From positions 1,116,001 through 1,180,000 of the forward strand of contig JAJTTP010000003.1 in NCBI GenBank assembly GCA_023313575.1: DNA of 64,000 nucleotides. The letters are read 5' to 3'. The translations under genes and the position numbers were made by a program. The stretch is from Eutypella sp. D-1. Its lineage: Eukaryota; Ascomycota; Sordariomycetes; Xylariales; Diatrypaceae. Below the pieces are notes generated by a model, which worked only from the letters and a program-made list of their open reading frames with translations, was not told the DNA's origin and did not search any database. The stretch's first letter is position 1. Each line of letters begins with the position of its first letter. This document shows, in pieces, positions 45,379 through 59,441 of this stretch.

Positions 45379-46986
45379 GGCCGCGATGCACGGAAGGTTT
45401 GGTCAAGTAGTGACCTCCAGTAATGTCCGTACCAAGGTGTGTATGGGAGATCGGACCAAAAAAGTTGGGAGTCGTGATCCAAGGACTCCGCAGGGCTGAT
45501 ATTCCCTTGATTTGTGCCACCAAGAGAGACGCCACGAATTTCAGAAAATACTTCTCACACCCACAAGTGGCTGTGCCTGTCTTGTCTGTATATAGATGTG
45601 CGCAAGGACGCAGTCACGGAGTATACCCTAGATATGCCTAGCGATTATCCAATGATGTCCATCTACAGCATCATACGGCTGCGACCCGAAAATAAGCCTC
45701 TCGCGAAAAGGAGTAGGCGTCTGCTGCCAGGGTTATTACGTATGCCAAAAACAATAGGAGGACGCCAAGATGCTTGTAACATCAATCAGTCGTCTCCAAG
45801 AGTATAGTTGACGTCTTTCAATCAACAGTATTGGCAGTTAGGCGCAAATCCCAGTAGCCGCAGAGATCCGAGAAACCAGATTTGCGGCGTGGAATTGGTC
45901 GCGAATGGAGTCAACGAGGGCAACGCATTCCCAACACAACTGACAGATGGTTCCCGAAGGATTCGGTCGTCAAGATATAGGCAAAATCGAAAGCGAGTGA
46001 GTGAGCACCGAGGTAGTAAGATAGAGGGTGTGGGATATAGACCAGCGCAGCGGATATGATGGCGCGGTAAGATTTCTCGAGAGTCGTAGTCGAAAAAAAG
46101 CGACAATGTATCCGGATCGAGGAAAAAGAGTAAACTCGGTATTCGCAAGCCAGATTTGGTAACTGGGTAAGGGTGCGAAGGTGGGAAGGTGCGAAGAAGA
46201 GGCGGGAGCGTTTATTAGGTTGGCTCGAAGATTTGGGGGGAGGGGAGAGTAGAAGACTGGGAAGACTGGAGGTGGTGGCACGGTAAAGAAGGTTAGGTTG
46301 TCTGTTGTCTTGCTTTCGCGCACTCAACCTAAAAACTTCCTGGAAAACTGTAAGCTACGTACATCGAGAACCAAGGCTGGTTATTATGATGATGATGACG
46401 GGGATGGTAGAGTTCAAAAGCGCAGGCAGTGGTCGTGCGTCAGAACAATCAAAACTGTAATGTTCTCATCTGTTCTCATCTCAATATGACGTGGAAGTAT
46501 TATGGGAATGTGTGTACCTCTTGAAGGAACGGAGAGCGGAGATCGGTCTTAGAAGGCAGGGCAGAAAGTAGTAGAACAAAAAAACCCTCGAATGAAAAGA
46601 ACCTCGATCTTCCGTTGTCACAATTACGGGAAGAGGAGTAAAGAAGAGGAAGGGAAAAAAGGTGGGATGGGGAAGGAGTTGTTAGAAAGTTGGAAGATTT
46701 ACCAGGTTTCCAAGGTTGAGTAGATTTAGGGTAAAGGCAGAGAGAGACCAAGAGGGAGGTTACGAAGTAAGAAGAATGGAGAATGGTGATGGTTGACAAT
46801 AGGCAGGCGGGTAGGCTTAGTAGGTAGGTAAATAGGTAATGTAGGGTAGGTGTTGGTGGCAGCGCAATGACAGTGGGTGGTGCAGAGGTAGGTGAACCTA
46901 AGAAACATTGAAGGGCGGGCGGCAGTGGGAAAAGGCAATACCAGGTAGGTACACCAAGTGGGTACTCTCAATAGGTAAGTATATAA

Positions 46987-47070
46987 GTACCTAGGTACCT
47001 AGGTATCTCTGAGGTCTGTACGTACCTAGGTACTTTAAATATCTAGGTACCTACCTACTTAAGTGGGTAC
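46987..47070. repeat. Island of ACCTAGGT palindromic repeats
   Basis: Tightly spaced units such as GTACCTAGGTACCTAGGTAT, CGTACCTAGGTACTT and CTAGGTACCTACCTACTT form a self-complementary cluster in non-coding DNA, of the same kind as the island at 12571-12680. Confidence 0.7.
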
Positions 47071-50000
47071 TTCTCCTACACCACCTCTAACTGTGGAAGG
47101 GTTTCGTACAGCCCTAGAGAAGTTGAATGTCTGTAGTTATAGGTATCTCAGTATATTTCCCTCTACATATACTACGTAGGCACCTTAGATCTAGAGGTTA
47201 GAAACAATGAATGCAAAAGTAGTCGTTACATACCTAGTAGCAGCAGTGAAATTTGAAGGCTAGGGAAAGGTGGGCACTGGGGATCACCCACTCAATCAAT
47301 CACTTGCTGCCCTAGGCAAGTTTAAAGTGGAGCATTCGTCTAGGAGGAGTCTTGTCCACAGGCTTACAGTAGAAGGTTAGGTTAGGTAGGTATGGTGGGA
47401 GTATGTATATATACGTATACAAAGATACCTCAAGGGAGGTACCTAGGAATATATATGTAGGCGCGCATGCAAATTTTCGAGCACCTCTACCTAGGTAGAC
47501 AATAAGGATGTCAGTGGTGACCGTAGGTACGGTATATATGTACCAGTACTTCAATCTGGTGTACAGTATGTGCCTGAAGGCTTGGCCCGCTTAGGCTATG
47601 TGCTAGTACTGTATGTAGGAAATGTGTATGAGTGTGGGTGTGGGTGTGGGTGTGAGTGTAGGTGTGTAGCTGGATGAAGACAGACAGAGTTGGGTTGGCT
47701 GGCTACTTTCACTATCAGGTAGATAACCCATGAATATTAACCTCCATACCTACCGGCTCTACAGTCAAGTAAGAACCCGGTGAGCCCAGCTTTTTGGGAT
47801 CTTGATTGGTTAGGGCATGTTAAACATCAAGCCTACGTTGATAATGAAAAAAGTCTAAATATTCAGAACCTAATAGTAATGATTGCGCAGGACATTGTGT
47901 CTGCCCTCGTACGCAGGTTGCTTGTCTAAAGGAGTTCCTATAGATTTCTCGTTCAAAGAGAAAGTGTGGAAGACGGATCTCGAAAGAGATTGATGTCTGC
48001 TTTCTCTTCCAGGTCGAGCTTGTATAGTTGCAGGTGGGCTTATATACTAATCTACCTACATCCATGATGGGTAGATAATTTTCGCATTTTCAACCTTTTT
48101 TCTGCTTATAATTTCCAAACTCCTGCGGACTGGAAAAATGTACCCTCAGAAGGTCGGAGCATACATAGACTTTGTTTGCAAGTAAGCCTTCGCAAAGACT
48201 AGAGCTAGCAAACTTCTAATGCTGTCACTAATAGGTGGGCAGGTTGGAAATGGCTGGACAAGATGCTGAAGAAGTTAAGAATGCTAAAATATCGAAATAT
48301 CGACGTAACTATTGTTTGTTGTGTTATGTCTGCTCCGCCTATCAACTATTAACCATTGATCAGGCAACTAACTACTAAGTACTCCTTCGTAGGGCAGATA
48401 GATAAGCATCACTGTAGGTCAGAGCAGCCTATAAGGTTTATGCGCGCACTCTGTTTGCCCCGAGGCCACCAACAAAACCGGAGGTGAACCTTTTTCACCG
48501 AAGAAAAGGCCTGGTCAGTTAGATCACAACTTCCCAGTGCGTCTTGGCGTTCTGGCGTGGTAGGACGGTTCGTCAGATGCGCAACGAGAGATCATTTTCG
48601 GAATTAAAACAGCATTGTGGATGGGGCATTGAGACACCGTCATCTATGGATACAGAATCTGGAGAGGGACTGCCTAGAGCATGGTATTGTGGGAGACAGG
48701 CAGACAGATCTAGGTATATAGAGAAAGAAACCCTGCCTTCTAGATGTATGGATAGAAGTGAATCATGAAGTGAATTCCATAAGATCGACGACCAGCCCAG
48801 TCATCTATGGATACCGAACCACCTAAGCGGTCATTCTGACCTACGTCCAGTCCAGTACCTGATGATGATAGCTACTCCGTACAAGCAGTAGAAGTCATCG
48901 ACACATGCCTGGCATCAGTCCACACTTACACCATATGTACAGGTAAAGTATATGCAATACCGTGCATGTCTAGGGCTGTTAGGTCAGATCTGATTGGTTC
49001 TTTTGATTCTGTTGCGACAGGGGATCCAGTTTCTGAGTGGGCTATGAACAAGGTTCAGTCCGGGAGATCCTTGTCAAGATTGTACTAAGTAGCCGGCATC
49101 ATCAGACTTCCAAGATAACCTTGGAAATGTCATCTATGGATGTTCAGTACCTCTCTTCCCCTACCCAAACTTGCTAGGTTCGAATAAGTTTTAAATATCG
49201 GCATTAATGTGTCCAATAGATACAGATACAATGTCATAAATACTGATCTTAGTACCTGTATAGGTGGTAGAGAAATAGTATATGTAGTAGAAGAAGTTTC
49301 CACCAAGCCCATTGTAGGGGAGGCTATCACGTAGCAGAACCTCTCCTAACTTAGGAACTAGCCCTGGAGGTACGTAGTCTTATGCATCGTCGTTAACTTT
49401 CATCTTAGCTGCGGAGACTTAAGGGACCCAAGGGACCCAATTGTAAGGTAGGTATGGATACCACACAACTGTCTCGTACCTATCCATACTTGTGTAGGTT
49501 GATGTTCATACAAATAGCATATACATTTGTGTCTATCTCTGAGTCTACCCATCCATTTTATGGAGGAAGACAAGAGCTTCTATGTAGCAAGCGATTATGG
49601 GAATCTCGCGAGGAAATTTCCAACTGCACAGTAAAAACCCTAGAGAACGTAGATTATTGCGGTCAGGTAACGCAAGCATTGCGATACATTATTGAAGAGC
49701 CGGCACTGGCTTGGTACACCCAGGTAGCCCTACCCTGTATACTTAGGTAAGTATTAGTTTAGGTAGTGGAGTCTGCCAGAGAGTTTCTTCGGTGGAGGGG
49801 CTAGGTCGACAAGGTTGACTATGCCTGCCTATCGATGACCGCTTCGACGGGTGCATACATGCCTACCTTGTACAGAGTAAAGATACAAGGTAGAGAGGAA
49901 AAGGTTTCTCAGGAATGGGGCAAAGACGTACAGTCTTTCATTGAAATATTCTTAACCTTCCAAATATACCTAGGTAATCGCTGGCAAATAGCAGGTTTAC

Positions 50001-53000
50001 ACATCGGTTCTGTCAAGTCAGTTTTCTCGAGCAGAGAGACAAGCCAAGATACATGGCTTGTGATCGTAGACCAGTCACAATCTTTAAAAAGGGTTCCTCC
50101 CGCCAGTAATGTACTCGAGCTTAGACTATAAATGTAAGTACCTAGGTACTTACATACCTAGATGCGATACATCCATGTACAACTATAGGTGCCTACCAGT
50201 AAGCTAGCTGCGCCCAGTTAGCACAGAACGATAACTACCTCTTGTTATATGTGCCTGCACATGACAATGCGATATAGCATTACGGTGATGATGATATAGG
50301 GAACATAATGAGGCGAACGTCGAATACGTTTACTCTCTTACGCCAAGATCGGATCGTCAATCATTGCGATATATAAGGTCGTTCCATCAGGTGGGAAACC
50401 TAAAACTTACAGGTTAAGTGATTGTTCATGGATGTAGCTTCTCGATAGCTTCGAGGGCGGTATGGGTTACTAGGTATGTACCTAGGGTACCTTCGTTAAA
50501 TGATTGAGGTACAGAGACAGGTACAGAGAAACCTTGGAAATATACACCCCGTGTGCTTTCTCGAAGCAGATTAGTTCGATGCAAATATCGAATACCATTG
50601 GCTCATTATCGACCGCTGTCCCTGCCTAGCGCCATGCTGTGCAGGCGCCCAGGCGCCCTCTCTTCTTCAGTAGTGGACGTATCGGGTAATTCACTTCCAC
50701 ACCTCGAGGTTCGAAGACATTTGACTTTATCACCTTGTCACCATTGTCCCCGACTCGCACTTCGATATTTCGAAATTGGCGGATCTTACAACCTGCTTCG
50801 AATTTCGCGTAAACAAATAAAAAGATTGAACTCCCCGGAGCAGTAACGCCTGTCTATGCCATCATGGGTACCTACCTAGAGGCAAGTATTCGCATCTGAG
50901 TTTGGTAGGCTCCTTCGCGTCCGCTATCGAGTGTGGCCATTTACTCGGGTACCTAGGCACCCGTTTTATGTTGAACCTTAAAACAGCATTCGGTACCTCC
51001 AGGGTTGTTCCAATTCCAAGCATGTAGCCATTTACGGGTGATTCTCTCTAGGTGGCAGCTTCGGCGTCACCCAAACTTTATTCCCTTAGGCCCGGCAGTA
51101 TTTTCTACAAAACCCGTCAGTGAAGGAGGCGTCCATCATGGGAGAATATGGTTTGCCAATTCGCGCCAGTCTCTCTAGCTACCGAGAAGAGGCGGAGAGG
51201 CAAAGGGGGCAGAGAGGCTCTCTCTCACCGAAAGAAATGGTCAGGCAGTGGTTATAATAACATACCCTCACGAGCCCTCAAATGAGCGGCTGGGAGGATT
51301 AGATCATCAAATGGGGCCAGCTGACTTTCGCTACTACAACCTACATACCATGATAGTACCGTACTAATGCTACTGTGCCTTATCAGTTGTGACGGAGTCC
51401 AGGCTTGATTCTGGACGCTTAATGAAAGCTAAAATCAATCACATCTATGCATCCTCGAGGTTAGCATGTCTATCGAATAGATATCCGGTGATAACAGAAA
51501 TTTTTTGGCTATGAGATATGTTACTGATCCCGTCTTTGCAGCTGTGTCAGGTATCCCGGCTGCCTCCAACTAAGTCCGGGTCGCTATCTCCAGTACCCAT
51601 GAAGGCATCTGCGAAGGGGTGATTTTCCATATAAGCCTAGAAAAAGATGGCATTAGTTGAATATTCGCCTAGGGAAGTGCCCGTCGCATATGTGAGTAGG
51701 ACGTCGGGACGAGGAGATGTTATGGCGAAAGGCTGTTCGTATGTAGAATGCCTTAGACGTGAAAGTGTCGAGGGGAATAGGAACAGCCCCCCTTTTAGTC
51801 GCCCGACAGTAAGTTATATATCATCAATCAGGAACAATTAATGTTTCTTATCATCCGGCCGAGTCTCTTAGGCAAGGTGCTTATCCAACTAGCGAACGGC
51901 TAATAGCCACTACGTGTCTCTCTAAATCTGTGGCGGTGATTCTAGGCTATCAACGCTATTCGCGGTCGGTCGGGACCACCTCTTGCTCCAATGCGCATAT
52001 CTAACAGTATAAGGCTGGCCAAATAGAGCAATAAGATTGTCTTTTGCCAATTTTAAAGCTGAACGGCGGGCAAACAATGAGCAGGCTCGCTACTTGGCAG
52101 GCCATACTGCTTTTCGCTGCAGTCACTCAACTTCCCGGCCGGACCTGACGGGCTGACAGGATGAGGCGATGCCTTGCTTAGCAGCGGGTCAGCCTTACTG
52201 TTGTTACCCCTCACTTACTATAGTATGGGGAGAGTCCCGAACCGGTACGCCTATATTAGTCAGTTATAGCCTCACTAACTAACAGTTGGGCGGGCCAGAA
52301 GCACAACGCAAGAATGTACATCGTAGCCCGGTAACAATAACTCGCGCCGTTCCAACGTTGGGAGGAGAAACAGTATCTAGGCATAACCGACGATAACAAC
52401 AGCAAACATCGCTATGTGGCATGTCCCGATGCGGTGGTGAGAGAAGGCGGCATTACCAACATACTTTAAAGTGGCAGATACATAGATAGTTAGATATATG
52501 TATGTATTTGGGGTCCGTGGATCTAACCTGTCAGCTCGTATCTCGCATGTAGGTACATTGCATCTGGCGATGATCATGGTTCTTTTTTAGTTAGTGCCCG
52601 CTTCTAAATATTTCGTCGTCAGGATTCACTAGCTGCGACTAGTCCGTGATGCTCTTGATTAGCACTGCAACATAGAGCCTACGTATTCAAGTATTCAATC
52701 TGACAATCTCTCTCCACGGTACGATACGAATTGGGCATAGATACTCGAGAAAAAAGAAAACAAGAATATCTTGAATTGTGGACGGTTTGAAATATGGACC
52801 GTATCGAGAGGAGGGGAGAGATGATCGTTCAGCAGGAAGACTAGGGAACCCAGAGTGCCGGTATCGATGGCCGCCGCTCATCTCGCGCTGAGGCACACCC
52901 AGTATGGTACCAACGCCGGTAATCATACATATGTGGTATACAGTTTTCTACGTTCCGTTGTGGACTAAATAAATTAGATGCAAAGTATTACGAGAGAAAT

Positions 53001-53231
53001 GATTACGCTTGATATTTGGGGCATTGTGTTGCTGGTTTACCTGAACCTACATGATATTATGCAATACTGCTGAAATGATACGAAGTTAATCAGCAGGTCA
53101 CGATAGCCTATGTAGTAGTATAATACAGATACGACCAGCCCGGTCCAGGATCTGTAAATCTAGTGCCATGTTTTGCTTCCCCAGGTCCCAAGCCACAGAC
53201 GGCTAGCTACCTTAAATGTAAATATTCAGAT

Positions 53232-53267
53232 TCAAGGGAGTTAAGGGAGTCAAGGGAGCCAAGGGAT
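53232..53267. repeat. Nine-base tandem repeat (TCAAGGGAG)
   Basis: Four consecutive 9-base units are present: TCAAGGGAG, TTAAGGGAG, TCAAGGGAG and CCAAGGGAT. A related AAGGGACCCAAGGGACCC duplication occurs near 49421. Confidence 0.8.
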
Positions 53268-53508
53268 GCAGGCGCGATAATTAACTATAGTTCAGCCGTC
53301 TTTAAATCGGGGCGATATTTCTTTTGACTGCTGGGCTAATACTAGGCGATACTTTTTTTTATAGTTTGTTGTACTCATACACCCACGTAGCACGTTCTAG
53401 CGCTGCCCTATCAGCTGCAAATTCAGCTGGGGTTTCGACATTTGGGGTCCAGAGGCGAAAGAGAAAAAGAAGGGGAGAAGGAGGACATGCACCACCACCA
53501 CCACCGTT

Positions 53509-53742
53509 TCAGGATGAGGTGTCAGGTTCTCTTTCGAGGTTTCTAATTATGGAGAATTCCAGCGCAGCGCAGTCGTCGGCCGTCCCGTGAACGTATGGGG
53601 ATCTTGGAAGATGAACAAGGGTGAGTTCTTCCACGCGAGATTTCCCTTCACAGATCTCATGTAGCTCTGCTACGTACGCCTTGGAGTAGGTAGGGTGGCC
53701 AAGATGCAGGTACTTCCAGTCTAGGCCATTTGGTTGCCACAT
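53509..53742 (-). CDS. Possible small protein or gene fragment
   Basis: A 77-codon minus-strand frame reads MWQPNGLDWKYLHLGHPTYS, then KAYVAELHEICEG, ELTLVHLPRSPYVHG and CAALEFSIIRNLE. The residue mix looks more protein-like than other intergenic frames. There is a stop immediately upstream, no visible intron, and no family that I recognise, so it may be a fragment of an old gene or chance. Confidence 0.2.
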   Translation of the reverse strand: MWQPNGLDWKYLHLGHPTYSKAYVAELHEICEGKSRVEELTLVHLPRSPYVHGTADDCAALEFSIIRNLEREPDTSS

Positions 53743-56700
53743 TCATACGGGCCCGTCTTTGGTCGGCTTGATGTTCTGTATTGCTTATTATCTATCTTTC
53801 TATTAATCTGCTTCTTACATTGTCGTTACTTGTCTGCAGGGCAAAATGAAGTCGCGGCCATCGTAACAATATGGCTGAAGCGGATATCTTATTATGAGCA
53901 GCATGTCTGTCACAGTACGAGTTAATTCAAACCAGAGAAGCCGCTAGTAGAATTTATTCGTTGACAATTTCAGGAACAATTTCAGGATACCCGTAGTTAG
54001 CGACCAGTCAAGATGCCGCTTGGTGCGGGTCGTTCCGTATCCCCCATAACGGGAAGAGGACGTCTTCCCACTACCTTGTGGTCTATGGTTCTTTATAATA
54101 TGAGGCGCCATGCGGTCGGTGGTCGCGCTGTTCGACGCATTGAAGACGACCCTCAGCGTTGAGAGTTCGAACCCCTCCCTCACCCTCTCTATTGAGAAGG
54201 GTATCATGTGCTTGTTAGAGAATCTGCCAAGTAGTTTGGCCCTAACATGCGCATTCTCTGGATTGCACCACGATGGGGTGATTGCCTGCAATATTGCTGC
54301 AAGACCTACCTGCCTACGGCCGTAACGCCCTACGAGTTTCCTGGCGTTACGGCAGGTTCACCGAAGCCCTGGAAATGGTGGCAGCCTCGGAAGTTGTTGC
54401 CTGCGTGACTGCCTGACTATATAACTCAGAAACGTGACCATCTTCTAGCATCATGCCTATGTTTCCTCGCGTGTTGGTTAGTCAGACAAGGGATAGTGAG
54501 TCAGCCGGCCACATCGAATAGAAAGCTGACCGAGTTCTGAACTAAGGGGTCACAGCCTTGGCCGGATCTTCAGTCGGGGGGCAGACATTCGAGATCTCAC
54601 CAGCCAGGGCCCCCCCCCTCTTCTCCCTTCCCCTCCCCACAAGATAAGATACTGTTGGAAAAAGACCGGGGGCTGTAAGAAACAGAACCCCCCGACCTAG
54701 CCATCCACCTGCCTACCTACCTAGAGCATGAGTAGAACTCCGCAATATACAGGCGCAAAATGCATCCGTTCATTCTTGGTCTACTATCAGTTCCGTCCGG
54801 ATATGTGAGTAGTGTAATAGTACTGATATATATGCACCAAGCTTGACGAATGTCGGTAATGTTTGATCGTCGACGATTTCCATGTCCTCATATCCTTGAT
54901 TATATACCACCAACGTGAGTTTGTGGCTGGTCCATAACGCCGCTATCGATTTTTCAAAGCCATCAACCACCGGCACGCACCCAACCACGGGACCCAACCA
55001 TTCGCGATGAGGGTAAGTATAACGGCGTGAGTCAGGCCTCCTCGTAATCCGACTTTTGCTTCGATTTCTGTTCCTTCTGCTTGTTTCTCCCTGCTCTCCC
55101 TCTTCTTCCTCTTCACGCCTTTACTCGCTCTCTCTTTCCGCCTCCATCCTCTCTCATCATTTTGCTGGTACATCCTTTCACCCAACTATCTACACCACAC
55201 CACCCACACAAGTCGCCACACACACACGCGCACACACATACACACGCACACGCACACAACAATCGAATTGAACCTGCGAATAGCGTAGCGGCCCCACCTC
55301 CTTGCCTTACAGACCCCTGACGCCTCGATGTAGGGATGCCCAGGTCCGATCTTGTGATTGGCCGCCGCCTCGGCAGAATGAGCTGCACAGGGGGTCTGCC
55401 GAATCCTCCTTCAGAAGTATCGGTCGGTACATTTGCGGGAGGTATACTGTGTGTCGCAGAGGATGTACCTACATTACCTACCTGTGTGTATTTAGCTGGT
55501 TGAGTGGCACTAGTTTATTTTATATCTCTATCATTATCTATCTACCTGATCTTATTGAGTCCCATGTAGCTACTTAGCTAGCAGCAAGTGAGGGTCCGTT
55601 TATAGGTAGCGTAGTGCCATCAATGGTAATTTTGAACACGACGATATGCAATAGCTGCTTCAAAGAGAATTCTGCGTTGCGCGGCCATAACGGTAACGAA
55701 ACCACCGCGGCGCCGCACGCACGCACACACACATGCGCACCACCCTCTGTCCCTGATTTTCGCTGCCATGTGTCAGCGTACTTTTCTCCGAGCGATCAGG
55801 AAAATCCCGGGACGAATTAGCTGCCACAAGTAGATAGTCCACACGCTTGTCTAGCCAGGAACTCCACCGGCAGAGCTACCTCTGTAGACCAGGTATAACT
55901 AAGTTACTAGCCAGGGTAGCAAGTTGGTTTGTAACTAAAGATTAACTACTGCAGCCCATCAAGTTGTCGTTAGAGAGGGGTGAGCGGACAGTTTGACGAA
56001 ACCGCACATATATCAATCAGGGCAATGGGATGGGGGTGTTCCCAACGGTCTACCCAGTTAAACCGTCGCTCGCTTCGACAGCGTCTGCAGAGTCCCGCGA
56101 CACTGGGGCGGATAGACGCTACACAGCTGCTCGGTTCGATGTAGGTTGTCGCGCAGGCTTTCTTTCTCCAGCGGCGAAGGCATAGGAGAGCAAGATGAAA
56201 ATAAAGAAACAAGGTCGGGAAGGAAGATTTCAAAGTAAAAAAACGAACAAGAATTCTCCCGATCAGAGACCAGAAATGTATGTACATGCATGCCCCATAG
56301 CGACGCCGTATCTGCATACTTAAGGAGGAGTCATGTGTATGTAAAGAACCCGACCCGCTCCCTCCTACACCCCTGGCGAGATCTTGAAAGGCTTTTCCCG
56401 GGACAACCCTCAAGGATGTTCATTCATCCATTTTATACTTTCTGGGTTAGTGTCGTGTTTCGTACATATCTCCCTCCTATTAGTATAATCATCGCTCCCA
56501 CCTGGGGTTATGGCATTACACAGGTCCGACATACACTTGGTAATTTGGGGTCTGCTATGTGGTTACCGACTCGTGCGTACAGGTGTGCGCACGGAGGAAG
56601 CGTTGATTCGTCTCGATGCCTGGCTATTATCTTTAGTTATTGAGTATATACCAGGGATGCCAAGTCTGAGGACATATCATCCGTTGTTTGTCCTGACTAT

Positions 56701-59441
56701 ACAACTCACGAGCGCATGCCTGCTGCGCCGAGTGTTGGATTGGATCGAGGCCTCTCGATTTCAGTCAGAAGCGGATGAAGGCCTTGCCACTTCATCTTGC
56801 AGGTTCGACGGCCATGAAGGGCCGTCACATCACGTCACAGGCGAGGGCTAGTGGTCGCCCGATTGAACGTGTTCATCTGCAGCCAACGTAGCTACGTAGT
56901 CTATATGTTACCTGACGGTTGACTAAAGCTCAGCTAGGTCAACGCCTTTCGCTCTTTACGTAGTTTCTCGCCTAGTATTATCGCCCAGCACCCGTAATTA
57001 CACGGGTGTTCGTCTCCAAGAGCAAGGCTGGATGGCTTCATTTTGCTTTGGGCAGGCGGTTATGTAACTGGGAATAGTAAACCCTAATGACCAACAACCC
57101 CTGTCCCTTCCTTGTTACTTGGCTACTACATAGTAACAACATCTTGGATGATACCCTGAAACGACTTCTTATTGAGGTGTGCTATAACCTAGACAACCGA
57201 AGGATTTGCGGTAGCCGTCCTCTACATAGTAATACCACACGCAGAGCGTTAGTTGAGAGAACCCCTACGAATAGACTATCGACCCAAAAAGCGTCTCTTT
57301 AGGTTAGGTTATGTAGTAGGCATGCGAGCAGTAACCTAGAAGTCTAACACGGGTCGGAAGGTCAGGCAAGAAGAATCGGTGCCCGGCTTCTTTCTCACTT
57401 CGAAGAAGAATAGAAAAAGGGCATGACTGGTGTGACAGACGGGACGGAATCATACCTATTGATGAGACGAGCAGGGCCTTGCTGAACCAACGTTTTCTTC
57501 ACGACTCGCTCTCGCCTTCTTCCGTGCCACACTGCGACCGCCTAGTTGACCGGGTAGACAAGCCACGAGGCGGTTCGTACAAGGGCATAGGGCGAGCAAG
57601 AGTATATAGGCAGGGCGTTATAAAAGTACAGAGGTGCGGGATAGACATACCATGGCAGTTACCTGGTGACAAGCTGACAAACCCTGTTCTATCTTACACG
57701 GACTATAAACAAATCCGTCTTCTTACATATATTGCTAGATATCGTAGCACTGGAGCACCGGATTTCGGTCATACTTGCAAACACCTAGGTGGTAGTCAGG
57801 CCATGAGAGGTCAGAGGGCTGAGACCTCCAGATGCCCAACATGTTCGAATAGATTATCGTGCGAAAGACAGGGACAGGCAAGATGCGGGGTGATGACAGC
57901 GTGCATTGTGTTGAGATCTACAATGCACCCATTCGTCGTCAGCGCTTTAAGGAGGCTGAAGGCTTCGCACGGGGGTCACCGTCATCTACCAAGATAGACT
58001 GATAGAATGACTCGCTGACCGCATCTGGACAGGTCAAAGCCCGGTAACATCAAACACTGGAGAAGCATAAGTAAAGTTATCATTATCGATTCCTAACTAC
58101 TACGTGTATCGGGTCGATCGAGTTGCCAGTTCGAGGGAACATCCCTAGTCCAGTAATCCAGGTGCATACAGTTGTAGTTAAGTAGCAAGCTTGGAAGCTA
58201 CAGTATAGTAATGCATATGCTTAAGGATTCAAGCCAACCCTAAAAACACTCCATTATGGGCCTAGGCAGGTCAATCATTAAACCACCCCCAGAGTCGAGA
58301 TTCCATGGAGACCTACCTAGGTACCTACACCATAAGTAGTGTAGGTACATACTGGTAATGATACTGGTAATGAAAGCATTGCATCAACTTGAGAAGATCG
58401 GGGTTAAAAGTTGCCGGGCGGTTGATCTTCAGCCCTAAATTAGAAGGACCCTCCTCCCGCTGCTGATGCTGCTGCTGCTGCTATTGCTGCCGCTGTGGTG
58501 CAGATTAAGGCACTAAAACATACCTTACCTAAATACCTTGAGTTGTTCATGGATGCGAGATCCTACCAGAGTTCCAGCTGGTGCCTACCTACCTAGGTAC
58601 CTGGTATTCTTGATATTTAGAGACCTCGGGATTCTCTCAATAAAGCTGTTCTGGTGGATCCATGTTACTATCCACATTATTCGTAAGTACTTCGTAGAGA
58701 TCCATGGATGTAGACTTTCCATTACCGGTCTCTTGCACATAAGCTGTAGTATTCGTATACCTAGGCTCTAGGTACCTAGGTAGGTAAGGTAGCCCCGCAA
58801 CACCAAATCGGAGCTCGCGGGGTTCGGTTGGGGACAAATCCATGAGAAGGTGGTTCTTGGCATTTCCTATCTGTGTTTATACTAACTAAGTATACACATA
58901 CCTACTGCCTACCTATATACTGCCTATAAGTGTGTACTAAGTAATTACCTAAGTAGGTGGTTGTATCCACCCGACGGATATGGTATTTTTGAAGCCGTTA
59001 TTATTACGGGTCGGGATAACCAATAATTACCTTGAAAGATGCCTTAGATAGGTACTTAGGTAATAAGGCTATCGCCCCGCCACCTAGGCAAGATATATAT
59101 GCACATATCAGCCTATCTTAGATACTTCTTATCCATACGAATGCATCTAAGTCGGGTCCATAGGGGCAACGTCACGAGGACTTCTTGCGGTGTTATGCCT
59201 ACTCATGAGTATCTAGCTACAGTGAACAAATCAGCATATCAACAACAACAAAATCATCAGTTTTGAAGAAATCTCAATCACCTCTACACGCTCCTCATAA
59301 GGCGTATCTCTCAAATTGCTGTATATATTTGCTTTTCTTTCGTAAATGCTTGCTAGAGTCTCCCCACGTTCTAGCATCAAAGTGATCCCAATCTCTTCAC
59401 TACTCTCATCCGTCACGAGTCGGTACTATTCAATATCCAGG

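Larger units (their letters stand above)
45379..59441. other. Gene-poor region, about 14 kb
   Basis: I can defend no gene between the Med15 start and the aminopeptidase. The first 1.4 kb probably holds the Med15 promoter and leader (minus-strand pyrimidine runs near 45990-46290 and 46500-46740). Beyond it lie AGGTACCTAGG palindromes (46987-47070, 47430-47500, 50130-50160, 58310-58335, 58580-58610, 58755-58790). There are also a GTGGGT minisatellite (about 47633-47665), a CA-rich tract (55217-55258) and a GCT microsatellite (58460-58482). Longer frames such as 57479-57997 (+) look random. A tRNA-like segment and a small protein-like frame are noted separately. Confidence 0.5.

Noticed and set aside
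52130..52300. Possible remnant of an LTR (CTGACAGG and TAACTAACA stretches)
   Set aside because: No paired terminus, primer-binding site or coding remnants could be identified by eye.
57479..57997. Open frame of 172 codons on the plus strand
   Set aside because: Residue composition looks random (many Arg/Cys/His without pattern) and no homology-like motif was seen. A search could change this.
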